Positions 1 through 11,008 of a stretch of 64,000 nt of DNA are shown piece after piece. The stretch covers positions 186,001-250,000 of the forward strand of contig CAIOAN010000012.1 in the NCBI GenBank assembly GCA_903855995.1, read 5' to 3'. This DNA is from an uncultured Opitutia bacterium (GTDB taxonomy: Bacteria; Verrucomicrobiota; Verrucomicrobiia; Opitutales; UBA953). Under the pieces are notes generated by a model. The model was not told where the DNA came from, did no database searches, and saw only the letters and a program-made list of their open reading frames with translations. Every line of letters begins with the position of its first letter. Position 1 is the stretch's first letter. The translations under genes were made by a program, and so were the position numbers.

Positions 1-305
1 AAGACGCCGCCGACGAAATGGCCGCCGCGGGGGCTGTCGACCTTGAGGAACTCCGTGACGGAATCCGCTACGCCCGTGCCCTTTGTGTCGCGGGCAAGCA
101 GAATCCGGCCCATGCCCGGAATGTGTCCGAGCGAGCCGTTCTTATCGGACGAAATATAGAGATCGCCGTTGCCGGCCGCCGAGAGCGCCGTCGGGTAGAG
201 CTCCGGCTCCTGCTTGGTGCCGACATATTCGTGGATGGTGAAGCCTTCGGGGACCGCCTGCGCCAAGGCGGCGAGGAAGAGGAGGCTGAGTGATGAGCGT
301 ACCAT
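1..305 (-). CDS. Secreted dehydrogenase-like protein, N-terminal part (runs off the window)
   Basis: The reading frame starts with ATG at 305 on the minus strand and stays open to base 1. It begins with a short signal peptide (MVRSSLSLLFLAALAQA) followed by a segment typical of the secreted PQQ-type or membrane-bound dehydrogenases that are abundant in Verrucomicrobia and Planctomycetes (EGFTIHEYVGT, then a YPTALSAAGNGDLYIS strand and a D-K-N-G-S-L-G turn, as in beta-propeller sugar dehydrogenases). Such proteins usually continue with a long propeller and often a C-terminal cytochrome c, but only about 101 residues are visible. It is divergent from the GH20-type gene, sharing a roughly 118-bp upstream region. 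Substrate unknown; assignment is by family resemblance only. Confidence 0.6.
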   Translation of the reverse strand, partial: MVRSSLSLLFLAALAQAVPEGFTIHEYVGTKQEPELYPTALSAAGNGDLYISSDKNGSLGHIPGMGRILLARDTKGTGVADSVTEFLKVDSPRGGHFVGGV

Positions 306-423
306 AGGTGTAGCGGGGTATGGGAGTAGATGTAGCCCTCCCGGGGTTTGTTCCAAGCGGGAAGAGCATTCGCCCCCATCTTAGCGTCTTGCCCGTCCGC
401 TTCCGGGGGATAACCCTCGTGCC

Positions 424-2166
424 ATGGCCCTTCCGGTGCTCAAGCTCTTCCCCCGACCGAGGGAATTGACCCTGCGCGGGGGCTGGCTGGCCGTCCCCGC
501 CCCACCCCACCCCACCGCCACCTTCTTAAAGGGACTCCCGACCACGATGTCCGAGGCCCAGGCAGCCCTAGACTCGGCCGGCGAGGGGGCTTGCCGGATT
601 GTCCACAAGCCCGAGCGAGGCCCCGAAGGCTATCATATTGAAATCCTCGCCAGCGGCATCCGCCTCAATGCCGGCGATGCGCATGGCGTGCTCTATGGAG
701 CGCAGACCCTCCGCCAGATTGCTGAGCAGTATCCCGACGAACTGCCGCACCTCGAGATCACCGATTCACCCGACCTGCCCGTGCGCGGCTTCATGGTCGA
801 CCTCTCGCGGACCCGCGTGCCCAAGCAGGGCGAGTTACTCCAACTCATCGCCGCCCTCGGCAAATTACGCGCGAATCAACTCCAACTCTATATAGAGCAT
901 ACCTTCGCCTTTCCCGGACACGAGGATGCCTGGAAAGATGCCTCGCCACTGACCCCCGCGGAGATCCGCGAACTCGACGACGCCTGCGCAGCGGTCGGCA
1001 TCGAACTCGTCCCGAACCTGAACACCTTTGGCCACATGGAGCGCTGGCTACGCCACCCGCGTTACCGGGCGATGGCCGAATGCCCCGATGGCTGGATTCA
1101 TCCGCTGACAAATCAGTTCAAAGAATTTCCTGGCACACTACGCCCCGACCAGGCCTCCCTCGATTTCGCAGCCTCACTGCTGGACAGCTACCTGCCGAAC
1201 TTCCGCAGCCGCCAAGTGAACATCGGCGGCGACGAGCCCTGGGAGCTGGGGCAAGGCTTCAGCAAGCAGGCCGTGGCAGAACGCGGCAAGCATCGCGTCT
1301 ACCTCGACCACCTGAAGAAACTGTGCGCATTAGCCACAGCCCGCGGACACACCACGCAATTCTGGGGCGACATCCTCCTCGAAGACCTCGCCCTCGCACA
1401 AGATGCACCCGCGGACACCGTGCCCGTCGTCTGGGGTTACGATGCGGGACACCCTTTCAATGAGCAGTGCGGACGATTACACGAACTTGGCCGCAACTAC
1501 CTGGTCGCGCCGGGCACGAGTGCCTGGCAGAGTTTCACGGGGCGCCTCGATAACGCGCTCACGAATCAGGCCGAAGCGGTCGGCGCGGCGATTCGTCACG
1601 AGGCACGCGGCATCCTCCTCACCACTTGGGGCGACAACGGTCATCACCAGCCTTGGCCGACTTCCTGGCTGCCCATGGCGGCGGGGCTCGCACAGGCCTG
1701 GGGTTTCCCCGCTAATCATAAGACCGACTTCACCGCCGGCTGCGCGATCCTCGGCGGGCTTTCCGCCGGCGACAGCCAAGCCGTCGCCGCCGCGCTCACG
1801 CAGCTCGGCACGCTCGATGGCAAGATTGCCAAGGCCAACCGCAACAAGAGCCTGACCTGGGATTTCCTCACCGCCAAGCCCGAGACGCTCGCAAAATTCA
1901 CCGACGGCGTGACAGCCGCGGAAATTACCGCCGCGCAGACCCACCTCGCGGAAGCTGAGGCGCTTATCACGAACATCGCCGACGCGACCATTCGCGAAGA
2001 ACTATCGCTGGGGGCGCGTCTGGCCGGCGCCGGATTATGTCGTGCGGCCGGTCAGGCCATTTCCATCGAAGAACAAGCCCGGCTCACGAAGGAATATGAA
2101 GTTGTCTGGTTGCGTCGCTCGCGCCCGGGTGGACTTGCGGAAAGCGCGGCTGGGTTGTTCGGATAA
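424..2166 (+). CDS. GH20-type beta-N-acetylhexosaminidase-like glycoside hydrolase
   Basis: A 580-residue protein with the GH20 layout: an alpha/beta N-terminal domain (residues about 1-115, including GVLYGAQTLRQI) and then a TIM-barrel (RGFMVDLSRTRVP at about 121). The hallmark Asp-Glu pair of GH20 enzymes is present in NIGGDEPWE (D270, E271). This pair performs substrate-assisted hydrolysis of terminal N-acetylhexosamines. The segment LVPNLNTFGHMERWL (about 195) fits another barrel strand. No clear signal peptide is seen, so it may act on imported sugars or in recycling. The ATG at 424 has no Shine-Dalgarno sequence. Exact substrate is not deducible. Confidence 0.8.
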   Translation: MALPVLKLFPRPRELTLRGGWLAVPAPPHPTATFLKGLPTTMSEAQAALDSAGEGACRIVHKPERGPEGYHIEILASGIRLNAGDAHGVLYGAQTLRQIAEQYPDELPHLEITDSPDLPVRGFMVDLSRTRVPKQGELLQLIAALGKLRANQLQLYIEHTFAFPGHEDAWKDASPLTPAEIRELDDACAAVGIELVPNLNTFGHMERWLRHPRYRAMAECPDGWIHPLTNQFKEFPGTLRPDQASLDFAASLLDSYLPNFRSRQVNIGGDEPWELGQGFSKQAVAERGKHRVYLDHLKKLCALATARGHTTQFWGDILLEDLALAQDAPADTVPVVWGYDAGHPFNEQCGRLHELGRNYLVAPGTSAWQSFTGRLDNALTNQAEAVGAAIRHEARGILLTTWGDNGHHQPWPTSWLPMAAGLAQAWGFPANHKTDFTAGCAILGGLSAGDSQAVAAALTQLGTLDGKIAKANRNKSLTWDFLTAKPETLAKFTDGVTAAEITAAQTHLAEAEALITNIADATIREELSLGARLAGAGLCRAAGQAISIEEQARLTKEYEVVWLRRSRPGGLAESAAGLFG

Positions 2167-2278
2167 GCGTTCGCCGAATGGTGAACGCAAAGGTAGGGGC
2201 GCCCCTGTCCGCCGCAGGCCCGCCCTCATCCTTATTGCCACCTCCCAACGACGAGAACATCTTCTTCCCACCCGCCCC

Positions 2279-3898
2279 GTGGAAAGTCTCCGTCCATTCA
2301 TTCGCCGGCTTCCCCGGCTCGCCTGCGGCCTGTTGGCGGCGGCCGGCCTGATCGCCGCCGAAACACCGACGGCCCTCCCGCCGCGGCCGGCGAAATTCAA
2401 GCATACGGACTTCAACGATGATGGGCTGTTCGGTGACACCCTGCCTGTCATTCAATTGATCATCTCCAAGGAGAACATCGACCACCTGATCAAGACCCCG
2501 CGGGAATTCGTCGAACTCACCCTGCGGGAAAAAGGTGCTGAGCCGATGGAGCACTGCGTCGTGAAACTCAAAGGGTCGGCCGGAAGTTTCCGCCAGATCA
2601 CCGAAGACCGGCCCGGTTTCTCCATCCGCACCGCCAAGACGCACGACCAGGAGTTTCACGGCCTCAGCAAGTTCATGCTGAACAACTGCGCCCAGGACGG
2701 CACGCTGCTGCACGAGCAGATCGCCGGCGAAATGGCACGGGCCGCGGGGGTGCCAGCCTCGCGCTGCGGCCACGCGTATGTGACCCTGAACGGCAAAGCC
2801 CTCGGCACCTACGTCCTGAAAGAGGGATTCAATAAGGAATTCCTCTCTTACTTCTTCCCGAACACCAAGGGCCACCTCTATGACGGCGGCTTCGTCTCCG
2901 AGATCAACCCCGACCTCCAGTGCGAGAAGGGCGATCCGCGGGACAAGTCCTCCCTCCTCGAACTCATTGGCTCCTTCAATGAGACCAAACCCGACATCCG
3001 GCTGCGCCGCATGGAGCGCATCGTGGATATCGACGCCTACCTGCGCCACGTCGCGCTCGAGGAGATCCTCTGCCACTGGGACGGCTACTCCTTCAACCGG
3101 AATAATTACCGCATCTACGAGAACCCCGCCGACGATAAATTCGCTTTCATTCTCCACGGAATGGATCAGATGTTCGGGGACACGCGCTGGTATATTTTCA
3201 AAACCCCTTCCGCCGCCGTGCCCAACGCGATCTGGTCCGATCGGAAAATCCGGGAACGTTTCCGCGCCCAATTCTTCGCGGTCTATGAGCAAACCTTCCG
3301 GCACACCGACTGGCCCGGGCACGCGATCCATGTCGCCGCCGCGCTTAACAAGCGCCTCGCGCCCGTCGATGCCGAAGAGGCGAAGCGCTTTGACCAGCGC
3401 GGCAAGGACGCCGCCGGGGAGATCAGCCGCCGGCTCGAATGCGTGCGCAGTCAGCTCGAAGATGCCAGCCGGCTCAATCAAATCGGCGGCCGGGCCGTGC
3501 TCGGCGTGAATCAATACGCCTGGGCCGGTTCATCGGACAAAGGCGACACCACTGAAGTAGACCTCGACGGTAAAAATTGCCTGCATCTCCTCATCGGCGA
3601 ACAGAAAGGCGGAGACTTTCGCCTCCCGCTCTCACTCGGACAAGGCAACTACCGCCTGACGGGGAAGATCAGAACTGCAGGCGTGAAGCCAGGCAAGGAG
3701 CTCAAGGGCAAGGGCGCCCGCCTCCGGATTTCCGGAGATACGTCCGTCGCGAGCCTCGACGGCGACCATGATTGGACCGAGGTCTCGCTGGACTTCACCG
3801 TACGCGAGGCGGACCCCGTACTCGTCTTTGAACTTCGCAGCCCGGCCGGCCAGGCCTGGCTGGATCGCAACAGCGTCAGCCTCACGCGCCTGCCCTAA
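2279..3898 (+). CDS. CotH kinase family protein, secreted
   Basis: The frame is open from 2042, but a GTG at 2279 gives a normal signal peptide (R/K-rich start, then LACGLLAAAGLIAAE) and a 539-residue protein, so I chose it. The CotH core follows: VKLKGSAGSFRQ, HGLSKFMLNN, LGTYVLKEGFN and the acidic HGMDQMFGD motif, which corresponds to the metal/catalytic segment of CotH protein kinases. The last ~120 residues look like a beta-sandwich, carbohydrate-binding-like domain. It is followed 6 bp later by a VTC-domain gene and then a DUF4956 membrane protein; these three families are repeatedly found together in bacteria. The joint function is unproven, though a surface or envelope phosphorylation/polymer role is often inferred. 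Confidence 0.8.
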   Translation: MESLRPFIRRLPRLACGLLAAAGLIAAETPTALPPRPAKFKHTDFNDDGLFGDTLPVIQLIISKENIDHLIKTPREFVELTLREKGAEPMEHCVVKLKGSAGSFRQITEDRPGFSIRTAKTHDQEFHGLSKFMLNNCAQDGTLLHEQIAGEMARAAGVPASRCGHAYVTLNGKALGTYVLKEGFNKEFLSYFFPNTKGHLYDGGFVSEINPDLQCEKGDPRDKSSLLELIGSFNETKPDIRLRRMERIVDIDAYLRHVALEEILCHWDGYSFNRNNYRIYENPADDKFAFILHGMDQMFGDTRWYIFKTPSAAVPNAIWSDRKIRERFRAQFFAVYEQTFRHTDWPGHAIHVAAALNKRLAPVDAEEAKRFDQRGKDAAGEISRRLECVRSQLEDASRLNQIGGRAVLGVNQYAWAGSSDKGDTTEVDLDGKNCLHLLIGEQKGGDFRLPLSLGQGNYRLTGKIRTAGVKPGKELKGKGARLRISGDTSVASLDGDHDWTEVSLDFTVREADPVLVFELRSPAGQAWLDRNSVSLTRLP

Positions 3899-3904
3899 AT
3901 CCTC

Positions 3905-4645
3905 ATGGCCTCCGCCGATCGCTTTGAATATAAGTTCCTGCTGAGCTCGGAACAGCGCGAGGAAATCATCGCCATGCTGGCGGGTGAAATTCAGCCCGAC
4001 ACCCAAGGCGCCCCGGACGGACGCTATCCGATTGTCAGCCTCTATTACGATTCACCGGACCTGCGTTGCTATTGGGACAAGTGGCGGGGCGTGCCGTCAC
4101 GGCGCAAGCTGCGCATCCGCGTCTACGGCACCGCGGATGGGCGGGTTCCTTTCGCTTGTTTCATCGAGGTAAAGCACAAGGCCGATGGACGCGGTGCCAA
4201 GCGACGCGTCCAGACGACCCTGCCCACGGCGCTCGCGCTGCTCCAGGGCGCGGGCTCCCCGGCAGCCTTCCCGCCGGCCGAGCAACGCATCCTGGAGGAA
4301 GTCCGCCGCATGATGAGCGCGGACGGACTGCGCCCGACCTGCGTGATGCGCTATGATCGCCACGCCTATTTCCTTCCTCACGTCGGCGAAGACGAACCTC
4401 TCCGGATCACCTTCGATGAAGGACTCGCCGTACGCTTCGAAGAGCTGGCGCCACAACCCGACGATCGGCGATTCGAACGGCATGTCCTCGCCCCGGGCCA
4501 GTGTATCATGGAAATCAAAGGCTCCGGCGCCGTGCCGTATGCGCTCGCCCGCAAACTCACCTGCGCCCGCCTCTTCCCCCGCAAGCTCAGTAAATACGGA
4601 GAAGCCATCCGCCTCTTCGGACTAACCGCGGCCCGCGCCGCCTGA
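3905..4645 (+). CDS. VTC-domain (polyphosphate polymerase-like) protein
   Basis: A 246-residue soluble protein with the VTC tunnel-fold signatures: FEYKFLLS at the N-terminus, the SLYYDSPDL strand, basic KLRIRVYG, acidic FIEVKHK, VMRYDRHAYF, LRITFDEGL, IMEIKGSG and the C-terminal KLSKYGEAI. In yeast Vtc4 this fold makes polyphosphate from ATP inside a basic tunnel. The alternating Arg/Lys/Glu strands here are consistent with a nucleotide/triphosphate-handling enzyme. It lies 6 bp after cotH and 13 bp before the DUF4956 gene, so the three are almost certainly co-transcribed. The DUF4956 partner may supply the membrane part that yeast VTC carries on separate subunits, but this is inference. Confidence 0.85.
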   Translation: MASADRFEYKFLLSSEQREEIIAMLAGEIQPDTQGAPDGRYPIVSLYYDSPDLRCYWDKWRGVPSRRKLRIRVYGTADGRVPFACFIEVKHKADGRGAKRRVQTTLPTALALLQGAGSPAAFPPAEQRILEEVRRMMSADGLRPTCVMRYDRHAYFLPHVGEDEPLRITFDEGLAVRFEELAPQPDDRRFERHVLAPGQCIMEIKGSGAVPYALARKLTCARLFPRKLSKYGEAIRLFGLTAARAA

Positions 4646-4658
4646 CCCTTTCATAAAC

Positions 4659-5414
4659 ATGCACCCCATCCTCGCCAAATCTTTCGAGCCCATCACCAAC
4701 GACGCCCCGCCCAGCATCATCGATAAACTCCTCGCCACGGACCCGTCGCCCGTCGCCCACCCCAAGGTGGCCGAGATCCTCTTCGCCATCCTGCTCAGCT
4801 TTGCGCTGAACAGCCTGATCGCCTTCGTCTACAAGCGCACCTACCGCGGTGCCCGCTACTCACAGGACTACGTCCACTCCCTGCTCATCCTCGGCACCGT
4901 GGTGACCATGGTGATCATGGTCGTGCACGGGGACCGGAACATGGCCTTCGGCATGTTCGCGGCCTTCTCTATCATCCGCTTCCGCCGGACGGTCGGGCAG
5001 GCTCGCGACATCGGCTTCATCTTCTTCGCGATGGCGGCCGGCCTCGCGGTGGGCGCTCAGCAGTATATGCTCGCCCTGATCACTGTGCCACTGGTCGCCC
5101 TGATCATCTGGTTAATCTCCAAGGCCGACCTTTTTGTCGCCCACCGCGGCTCCCACCTCCTGCGCATCCGCGTCTCGAACGACTGCAATTACGACACCGC
5201 GTTCAGCGAGATCTTTGGGCGCTACCTCACCGCCCATGAGTTGAAATCCGTGGAGACTATCCAGGCCGGCATGATGACCGAAGTACTCTACGAAGTGACC
5301 CTCAAGGAGGTCGGCGAGCTGGGCAACTTCGTCAACACCCTGCAACAGGCCAACGGCAATCACCGCGTCATCATCACCAAGATCAGCGACCAGGCCGCGC
5401 AGGACGGGGACTGA
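4659..5414 (+). CDS. DUF4956 family membrane protein
   Basis: 251 residues. After a polar N-terminus come hydrophobic segments at about 45-65 (ILFAILLSFALNSLIAFVY), 82-98 (LLILGTVVTMVIMVV), and a long paired segment at 120-160. The family-defining strip AFSIIRFRRTVGQARDIGFIF lies between them, and a soluble C-terminal domain of about 80 residues follows, with a ferredoxin-like pattern (LLRIRVSND ... VLYEVTLKEV). It is the third gene of the CotH-VTC-DUF4956 set and is followed by a strong hairpin terminator at 5528. The biochemical function of DUF4956 is not known. Association with VTC suggests it anchors or exports the VTC product. Confidence 0.8.
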   Translation: MHPILAKSFEPITNDAPPSIIDKLLATDPSPVAHPKVAEILFAILLSFALNSLIAFVYKRTYRGARYSQDYVHSLLILGTVVTMVIMVVHGDRNMAFGMFAAFSIIRFRRTVGQARDIGFIFFAMAAGLAVGAQQYMLALITVPLVALIIWLISKADLFVAHRGSHLLRIRVSNDCNYDTAFSEIFGRYLTAHELKSVETIQAGMMTEVLYEVTLKEVGELGNFVNTLQQANGNHRVIITKISDQAAQDGD

Positions 5415-5490
5415 GCGCGAAGATAGGGCTGGCCGCCTCGGTCAGCCGCAACCGGGGAAGGATATTCGGCCCTCCCCGACTCACCTTGGA

Positions 5491-5515
5491 CAGCACGCGG
5501 TGCTGCCCCTGCCTC
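5491..5515. repeat. REP-like palindrome, shared with 35243
   Basis: The palindrome CAGCAC-GCG-GTGCTG (5491-5506) and the adjoining CCCCTGCCT recur almost exactly at about 35243-35268, where 20 bases are identical. Both copies are intergenic. This looks like a small dispersed palindromic element of the REP type. Confidence 0.6.
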
Positions 5516-5527
5516 GAGGCACCAAAC

Positions 5528-5557
5528 AAGAAGGGCGCCTGACGGCGCCCTTCTTTT
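5528..5557. terminator. Intrinsic terminator between DUF4956 and sdhB
   Basis: A perfect 12-bp stem (5528-5539 with 5544-5555) with a TGAC loop, ending in TTCTTTT on the plus strand and AAGAA-rich on the other side. It sits between two convergent operons and could stop transcription from both. Confidence 0.85.
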
Positions 5558-5603
5558 CCACGTGTCCTCGTGGCCTCTTGCCCACGTGACCCTCGCGACG
5601 CGC

Positions 5604-6413
5604 TCAGTCGCCGCCCTTGGAAGGCTTGCCGGTGGAGGAGAAGAACTCCTTCACCCGGGCGCGGAGATAATCGCGGTTCAGCTTGGCGATGACGTCGAGC
5701 GTGATGCTCTTCGGGCAATGCGCCTGGCACTCGCCGTAGTTGGTGCAGTTACCGAAGCCGGCTTCGTCCATCGTCTTCACCATGGCGAGGGTGCGGCGGT
5801 CGCGTTCGGCCTGACCCTGCGGCAGGATGTTGAGGTGGTTGATCTTGGCGCCGACGAAAAGCATCGCGGAACCGTTCTTGCAGGAGGCGACGCAGGCGCC
5901 GCAACCGATGCATTCCGCGGCGTCCATGGCCTCATCGGCGACAGGCTTGGGCACCGGGATATTATTGGCCTCCGGCGCGGAGCCGGTGCGCACGGTGATG
6001 AAACCGCCGGACTGGATGACCTTATCGAAGCCGGAGCGGTCGACGATCATATCCTTGAGCACCGGGAAGGCGCGGGCGCGCCAGGGCTCGACGGTGATTG
6101 TCTCGCCGTCGCGAAAATTGCGCATATGCAGCTGACAAGTCGTCACACCCGGGAGCGGGCCGTGGGGCATGCCATTGATCGTCATCGAGCACATGCCGCA
6201 GATGCCTTCGCGACAGTCGTGGTCGAAGGCGAAGGTGTCCTTACCCGCCTTGATGAGCTGCTCGTTGAGCATGTCCATCATCTCGAGGAACGAGGCCGAC
6301 GTCGGCACAGCGGCGAGGGCGTGCTCCTCGAAGGCGCCGGGCTGGCAGCGGCGCTGACGCCAGACGCGCAGCTTGAGCGCGAGGGTTACTTCTTTTTCGT
6401 TTTCCTGGACCAT
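5604..6413 (-). CDS. sdhB: Succinate dehydrogenase / fumarate reductase iron-sulfur subunit
   Basis: 269 residues from ATG 6413; the frame is open further upstream but that part overlaps sdhA and is not conserved-looking. It shows the [2Fe-2S] cluster segment [11 protein letters not shown], then [11 protein letters not shown] and [12 protein letters not shown] for the [4Fe-4S] and [3Fe-4S] clusters. The protein passes electrons from the flavin of SdhA to the membrane cytochrome b. The cluster spacing and the extended middle region match the b558/Bacteroidetes-type complex II rather than the E. coli type. It is the last gene of sdhCAB, 5 bp after sdhA. Confidence 0.95.
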   Translation of the reverse strand: MVQENEKEVTLALKLRVWRQRRCQPGAFEEHALAAVPTSASFLEMMDMLNEQLIKAGKDTFAFDHDCREGICGMCSMTINGMPHGPLPGVTTCQLHMRNFRDGETITVEPWRARAFPVLKDMIVDRSGFDKVIQSGGFITVRTGSAPEANNIPVPKPVADEAMDAAECIGCGACVASCKNGSAMLFVGAKINHLNILPQGQAERDRRTLAMVKTMDEAGFGNCTNYGECQAHCPKSITLDVIAKLNRDYLRARVKEFFSSTGKPSKGGD

Positions 6414-6418
6414 GGTGA

Positions 6419-8347
6419 TTACTTGTAAGAGCGGGTGGAGAGTTGGGTCTCCTCGTAGACGAGGGGCTCGATGTGGCGGACGGGCAGCTGACCGTCGCCC
6501 TGCCATTCCCAGACGGCGGCGTGGGCGAACTGGGCGTCATCGCGCTTGGCTTCGCCGGAATCCTGAAACTCCGTGCGGAAGTGGCCGCCGCAGGATTCCT
6601 CGCGCTTGAGGGCGTCGAGGCACATCATGATACCGAAGTCGAGGAAGTCGGCCACGCGGCCCGCGCGTTCGAGTTCGGGGGCGAGGGCGTCGCCGGAGCC
6701 GACGACCTTCACATTCTTCCAGAAATCAGCGCGCAGTGCCTGAAGTTCGGCGACGGCCTGGGTGAGGCCGACCTTGTCGCGGGCCATGCCGCACTTTTCC
6801 CAGGTGATCTTACCGAGTGCCTTATGATACTGGCGCGGGGACTTCGTCCCGTTGATCGAAAGTAGTTTCGCGACGCGGTCGTTGACGTCTTTCGTGACGG
6901 CCTTGAATTCCGGGGCTTCCTTGGAGGGGCGGCTGCCGATCGGCACGCCGGCGAGGTAATCCGTCACCGTATAAGGCAGCACGAAATAGCCGTCCGCGAG
7001 GCCTTGCATGAGGGCCGAGGCGCCGAGGCGATTGGCACCGTGGTCGGAGAAATTCGCTTCACCGCCAACGAAGAGACCCGGGATATTGGACTGCAGGTTA
7101 TAGTCCACCCAGAGGCCGCCCATCGTGTAGTGCACAGCGGGGAAGATGCGCATCGGCTGCTTGTACGCGCTCTCACCGGTGATGTTCTCGTACATGTCGA
7201 ACAGATTGCCGTAACGGGCGCGAATTTCAGGCTCACCCAGGCGCTTGATGGCGGCGGAGAAGTCGAGGTAGACGCCGAGGCGCTTTCCGTCGACCATCTG
7301 GCCGACGCCGCGACCTTCATCGCAGACTTCCTTCGCGGCGCGGGAAGCGATGTCACGAGGGGCGAGGTTGCCGTAGCTCGGGTATTTGCGTTCGAGGAAA
7401 TAATCGCGGGCCTCCTCGGGAATCTCCGCGGCGGGCTTGGCGCAATCGGCCTTGTTCTTCGGGACCCAGACGCGGCCGTCGTTGCGGAGCGACTCGGACA
7501 TCAGGGTGAGTTTCGACTGGTCTTCGCCGTGGACCGGAATGCAGGTCGGGTGAATCTGGGTGTAGCAGGGATTAGCGAAACCGGCACCACGGCGGTGGGC
7601 GCGGAATGTCGCGGTGACGTTGCAACCCTGCGCGTTGGTCGAGAGGTAGAACACGTTGCCGTAGCCGCCCGTGCAGACCACGACGACATCGGAGGCCCAT
7701 GACTCGACGGCACCCGTGACGAGGTCGCGGGTGACGATGCCCTTCGCTTTGCCGTCGACCAGCACGAGGTCGAGCATCTCGTGGCGGGTATACATCTTCA
7801 CCGTGCCGAGGCCGATCTGGCGGGAGAGCGCGGAGTAGGCACCGATGAGCAACTGCTGGCCGGTCTGGCCACGGGCATAGAAAGTACGCGAGACCTGCGC
7901 GCCGCCGAAGGAGCGATTAGCGAGCAAACCTCCGTATTCACGGGCAAAAGGCACGCCCTGCGCGACGCATTGGTCGATGATGTTGGTCGAGACCTGCGCG
8001 AGGCGGTAGACGTTGGCTTCGCGGGCGCGGTAATCGCCGCCCTTGATCGTGTCCTGGAAAAGGCGGCGCACGCTGTCGCCGTCGTTCTGGTAATTCTTCG
8101 CGGCGTTGATGCCACCCTGGGCGGCGATCGAGTGAGCGCGGCGCGGGCTGTCCTGATAGCAGAAGCAGGAGACCTCGTAGCCCATCTCGGCGAACGAAGC
8201 GGCGGCGGCGGAACCGGCGAGGCCGGAGCCGACCACGATGACGTGGTATTTGCGGCGATTGGCAGGATTCACCAAGCGGAGCTTTGCCTTATGGTTGTTC
8301 CACTTATCGACCAGCGGGCCGGCGGGGATCTTGGAGTCGAGATTCAT
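6419..8347 (-). CDS. sdhA: Succinate dehydrogenase / fumarate reductase flavoprotein subunit
   Basis: A 642-residue flavoprotein. The FAD-binding dinucleotide motif [12 protein letters not shown] starts near residue 38, and the flavin-attachment region [13 protein letters not shown] follows. Substrate-site segments include the HPTC motif and the conserved GGLWVDY and [14 protein letters not shown] near 430-460. It oxidises succinate to fumarate in the citric acid cycle. The length and the N-terminal extension ahead of the FAD motif fit the non-classical (b558-linked) branch. It lies between sdhC (12 bp) and sdhB (5 bp) and has no Shine-Dalgarno site. Confidence 0.95.
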   Translation of the reverse strand: MNLDSKIPAGPLVDKWNNHKAKLRLVNPANRRKYHVIVVGSGLAGSAAAASFAEMGYEVSCFCYQDSPRRAHSIAAQGGINAAKNYQNDGDSVRRLFQDTIKGGDYRAREANVYRLAQVSTNIIDQCVAQGVPFAREYGGLLANRSFGGAQVSRTFYARGQTGQQLLIGAYSALSRQIGLGTVKMYTRHEMLDLVLVDGKAKGIVTRDLVTGAVESWASDVVVVCTGGYGNVFYLSTNAQGCNVTATFRAHRRGAGFANPCYTQIHPTCIPVHGEDQSKLTLMSESLRNDGRVWVPKNKADCAKPAAEIPEEARDYFLERKYPSYGNLAPRDIASRAAKEVCDEGRGVGQMVDGKRLGVYLDFSAAIKRLGEPEIRARYGNLFDMYENITGESAYKQPMRIFPAVHYTMGGLWVDYNLQSNIPGLFVGGEANFSDHGANRLGASALMQGLADGYFVLPYTVTDYLAGVPIGSRPSKEAPEFKAVTKDVNDRVAKLLSINGTKSPRQYHKALGKITWEKCGMARDKVGLTQAVAELQALRADFWKNVKVVGSGDALAPELERAGRVADFLDFGIMMCLDALKREESCGGHFRTEFQDSGEAKRDDAQFAHAAVWEWQGDGQLPVRHIEPLVYEETQLSTRSYK

Positions 8348-8359
8348 GATCGCGTATGC

Positions 8360-9031
8360 TTACTTGAGGCAGCCCGTGAGGACGGCGAGAGGGAGGGAGA
8401 TGAAGCCGAGGGCGATGATCCAGCCATAGGCCAGCGCGAGTCCGTCCAGACGAGAGCGCCAGCGCTCATTGCGGAGGCCCAGGGTCTGGAAGACGCTGCT
8501 CACACCGTGGCTGAGGTGCAGGCAGAGGAGCAGCATGCTCACGATATAGAAGACCGCGACTGGCTTGGAGCTGAAGCCGGCGACTACCATCGCGTGGACA
8601 TCATCGCCGAAGGTCATGCCGCCGAGGGCCACGGTGCGGAAAGTGAAGTGCAGCAGGTGGAAAACGATGAAGGCCAGAATCACCACGCCGGAATAAGGCA
8701 TGGTCCGGGAGGCCGTCGAAGCGCGGCGGGTCGCCTCATCGGCGGGACCTCCGGCGCGGGCGGCGCGATTTTCCAGAGTAAGCTGGATGCCGACCCAGAT
8801 ATGGGCGACGACGCTCAAGATTAAGGTCAGGCGGGCGACCCAGAGCAGGCCGGCATGATCATGCAGCCACTTGGCGTACTCATTGATCGCGGCCGGACCC
8901 TTGAACATCAGCAAGTTGCCCGACATGTGGCCGAGGACGAATCCGGCCAGGACGAGACCAGTGAGAGCCATCACGACCTTCTTCCCGATGGAAGAGGGTC
9001 GGCAGCTGGAGCAACAAGGACTTGCGGACAT
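8360..9031 (-). CDS. sdhC: Succinate dehydrogenase cytochrome b558 subunit
   Basis: 223 residues from ATG 9031, chosen over an in-frame start at 9091 because the shorter form begins just ahead of the conserved SSIGKKVVMALTGLVLAGFVLGHMSGNL segment. Five hydrophobic helices are visible, with histidines that can bind two hemes (HMSGN, HDHAGL, VVAHIW, VFHLLHFTF, CLHLSHG). This is the diheme, single-polypeptide membrane anchor of complex II, so no separate SdhD is needed, and none is present. It is the first gene of sdhCAB. The 287-bp gap to pyrG should hold divergent promoters. Confidence 0.9.
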   Translation of the reverse strand: MSASPCCSSCRPSSIGKKVVMALTGLVLAGFVLGHMSGNLLMFKGPAAINEYAKWLHDHAGLLWVARLTLILSVVAHIWVGIQLTLENRAARAGGPADEATRRASTASRTMPYSGVVILAFIVFHLLHFTFRTVALGGMTFGDDVHAMVVAGFSSKPVAVFYIVSMLLLCLHLSHGVSSVFQTLGLRNERWRSRLDGLALAYGWIIALGFISLPLAVLTGCLK

Positions 9032-9286
9032 AGCGAGGGTGCGGGGACGGGATGCAAAAAGCATCAAATAGGTCGGGCCCACCCTTCCCACCCCGGACCT
9101 CTCTTAATGGGGAGGTATTAGCGAAAGCCCCCCGGGGTGTGAAAAAGGCTCATAAGCCGAAGGCCCCCGCGCCGGCCGACTGGAGGCGGGAAGCCGGAAA
9201 AACCGCTTGCCACAGTTTTTTTCGGCCGTGCAATTCGAAAGTCCAGACCGGCTCTCCGTCACAGGACCTGCCGGTCTTATCTTTTT

Positions 9287-10920
<1,634 letters not shown>

Positions 10921-11008
10921 TTCAGAGACGAAACCGGCTCAGCCGGACGCTGCTTAGTGGGCGGAGAACCGCCGAACGCGCACCCCTGCGCGAAATTTCC
11001 CCACCCCC

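Noticed and set aside
2042-2278. Longer N-terminus for the CotH protein
   Set aside because: It would overlap the GH20 gene by 125 bp and place the signal peptide about 80 residues inside the protein.
2084-3514. A 476-codon minus-strand frame opposite cotH
   Set aside because: The plus strand carries clear CotH motifs; the minus frame shows no family pattern.
10921-11008. Terminator between pyrG and moxR
   Set aside because: Only a short GGCGG/CCGCC pairing is visible and no T-run follows, so read-through into the Bat genes cannot be excluded.
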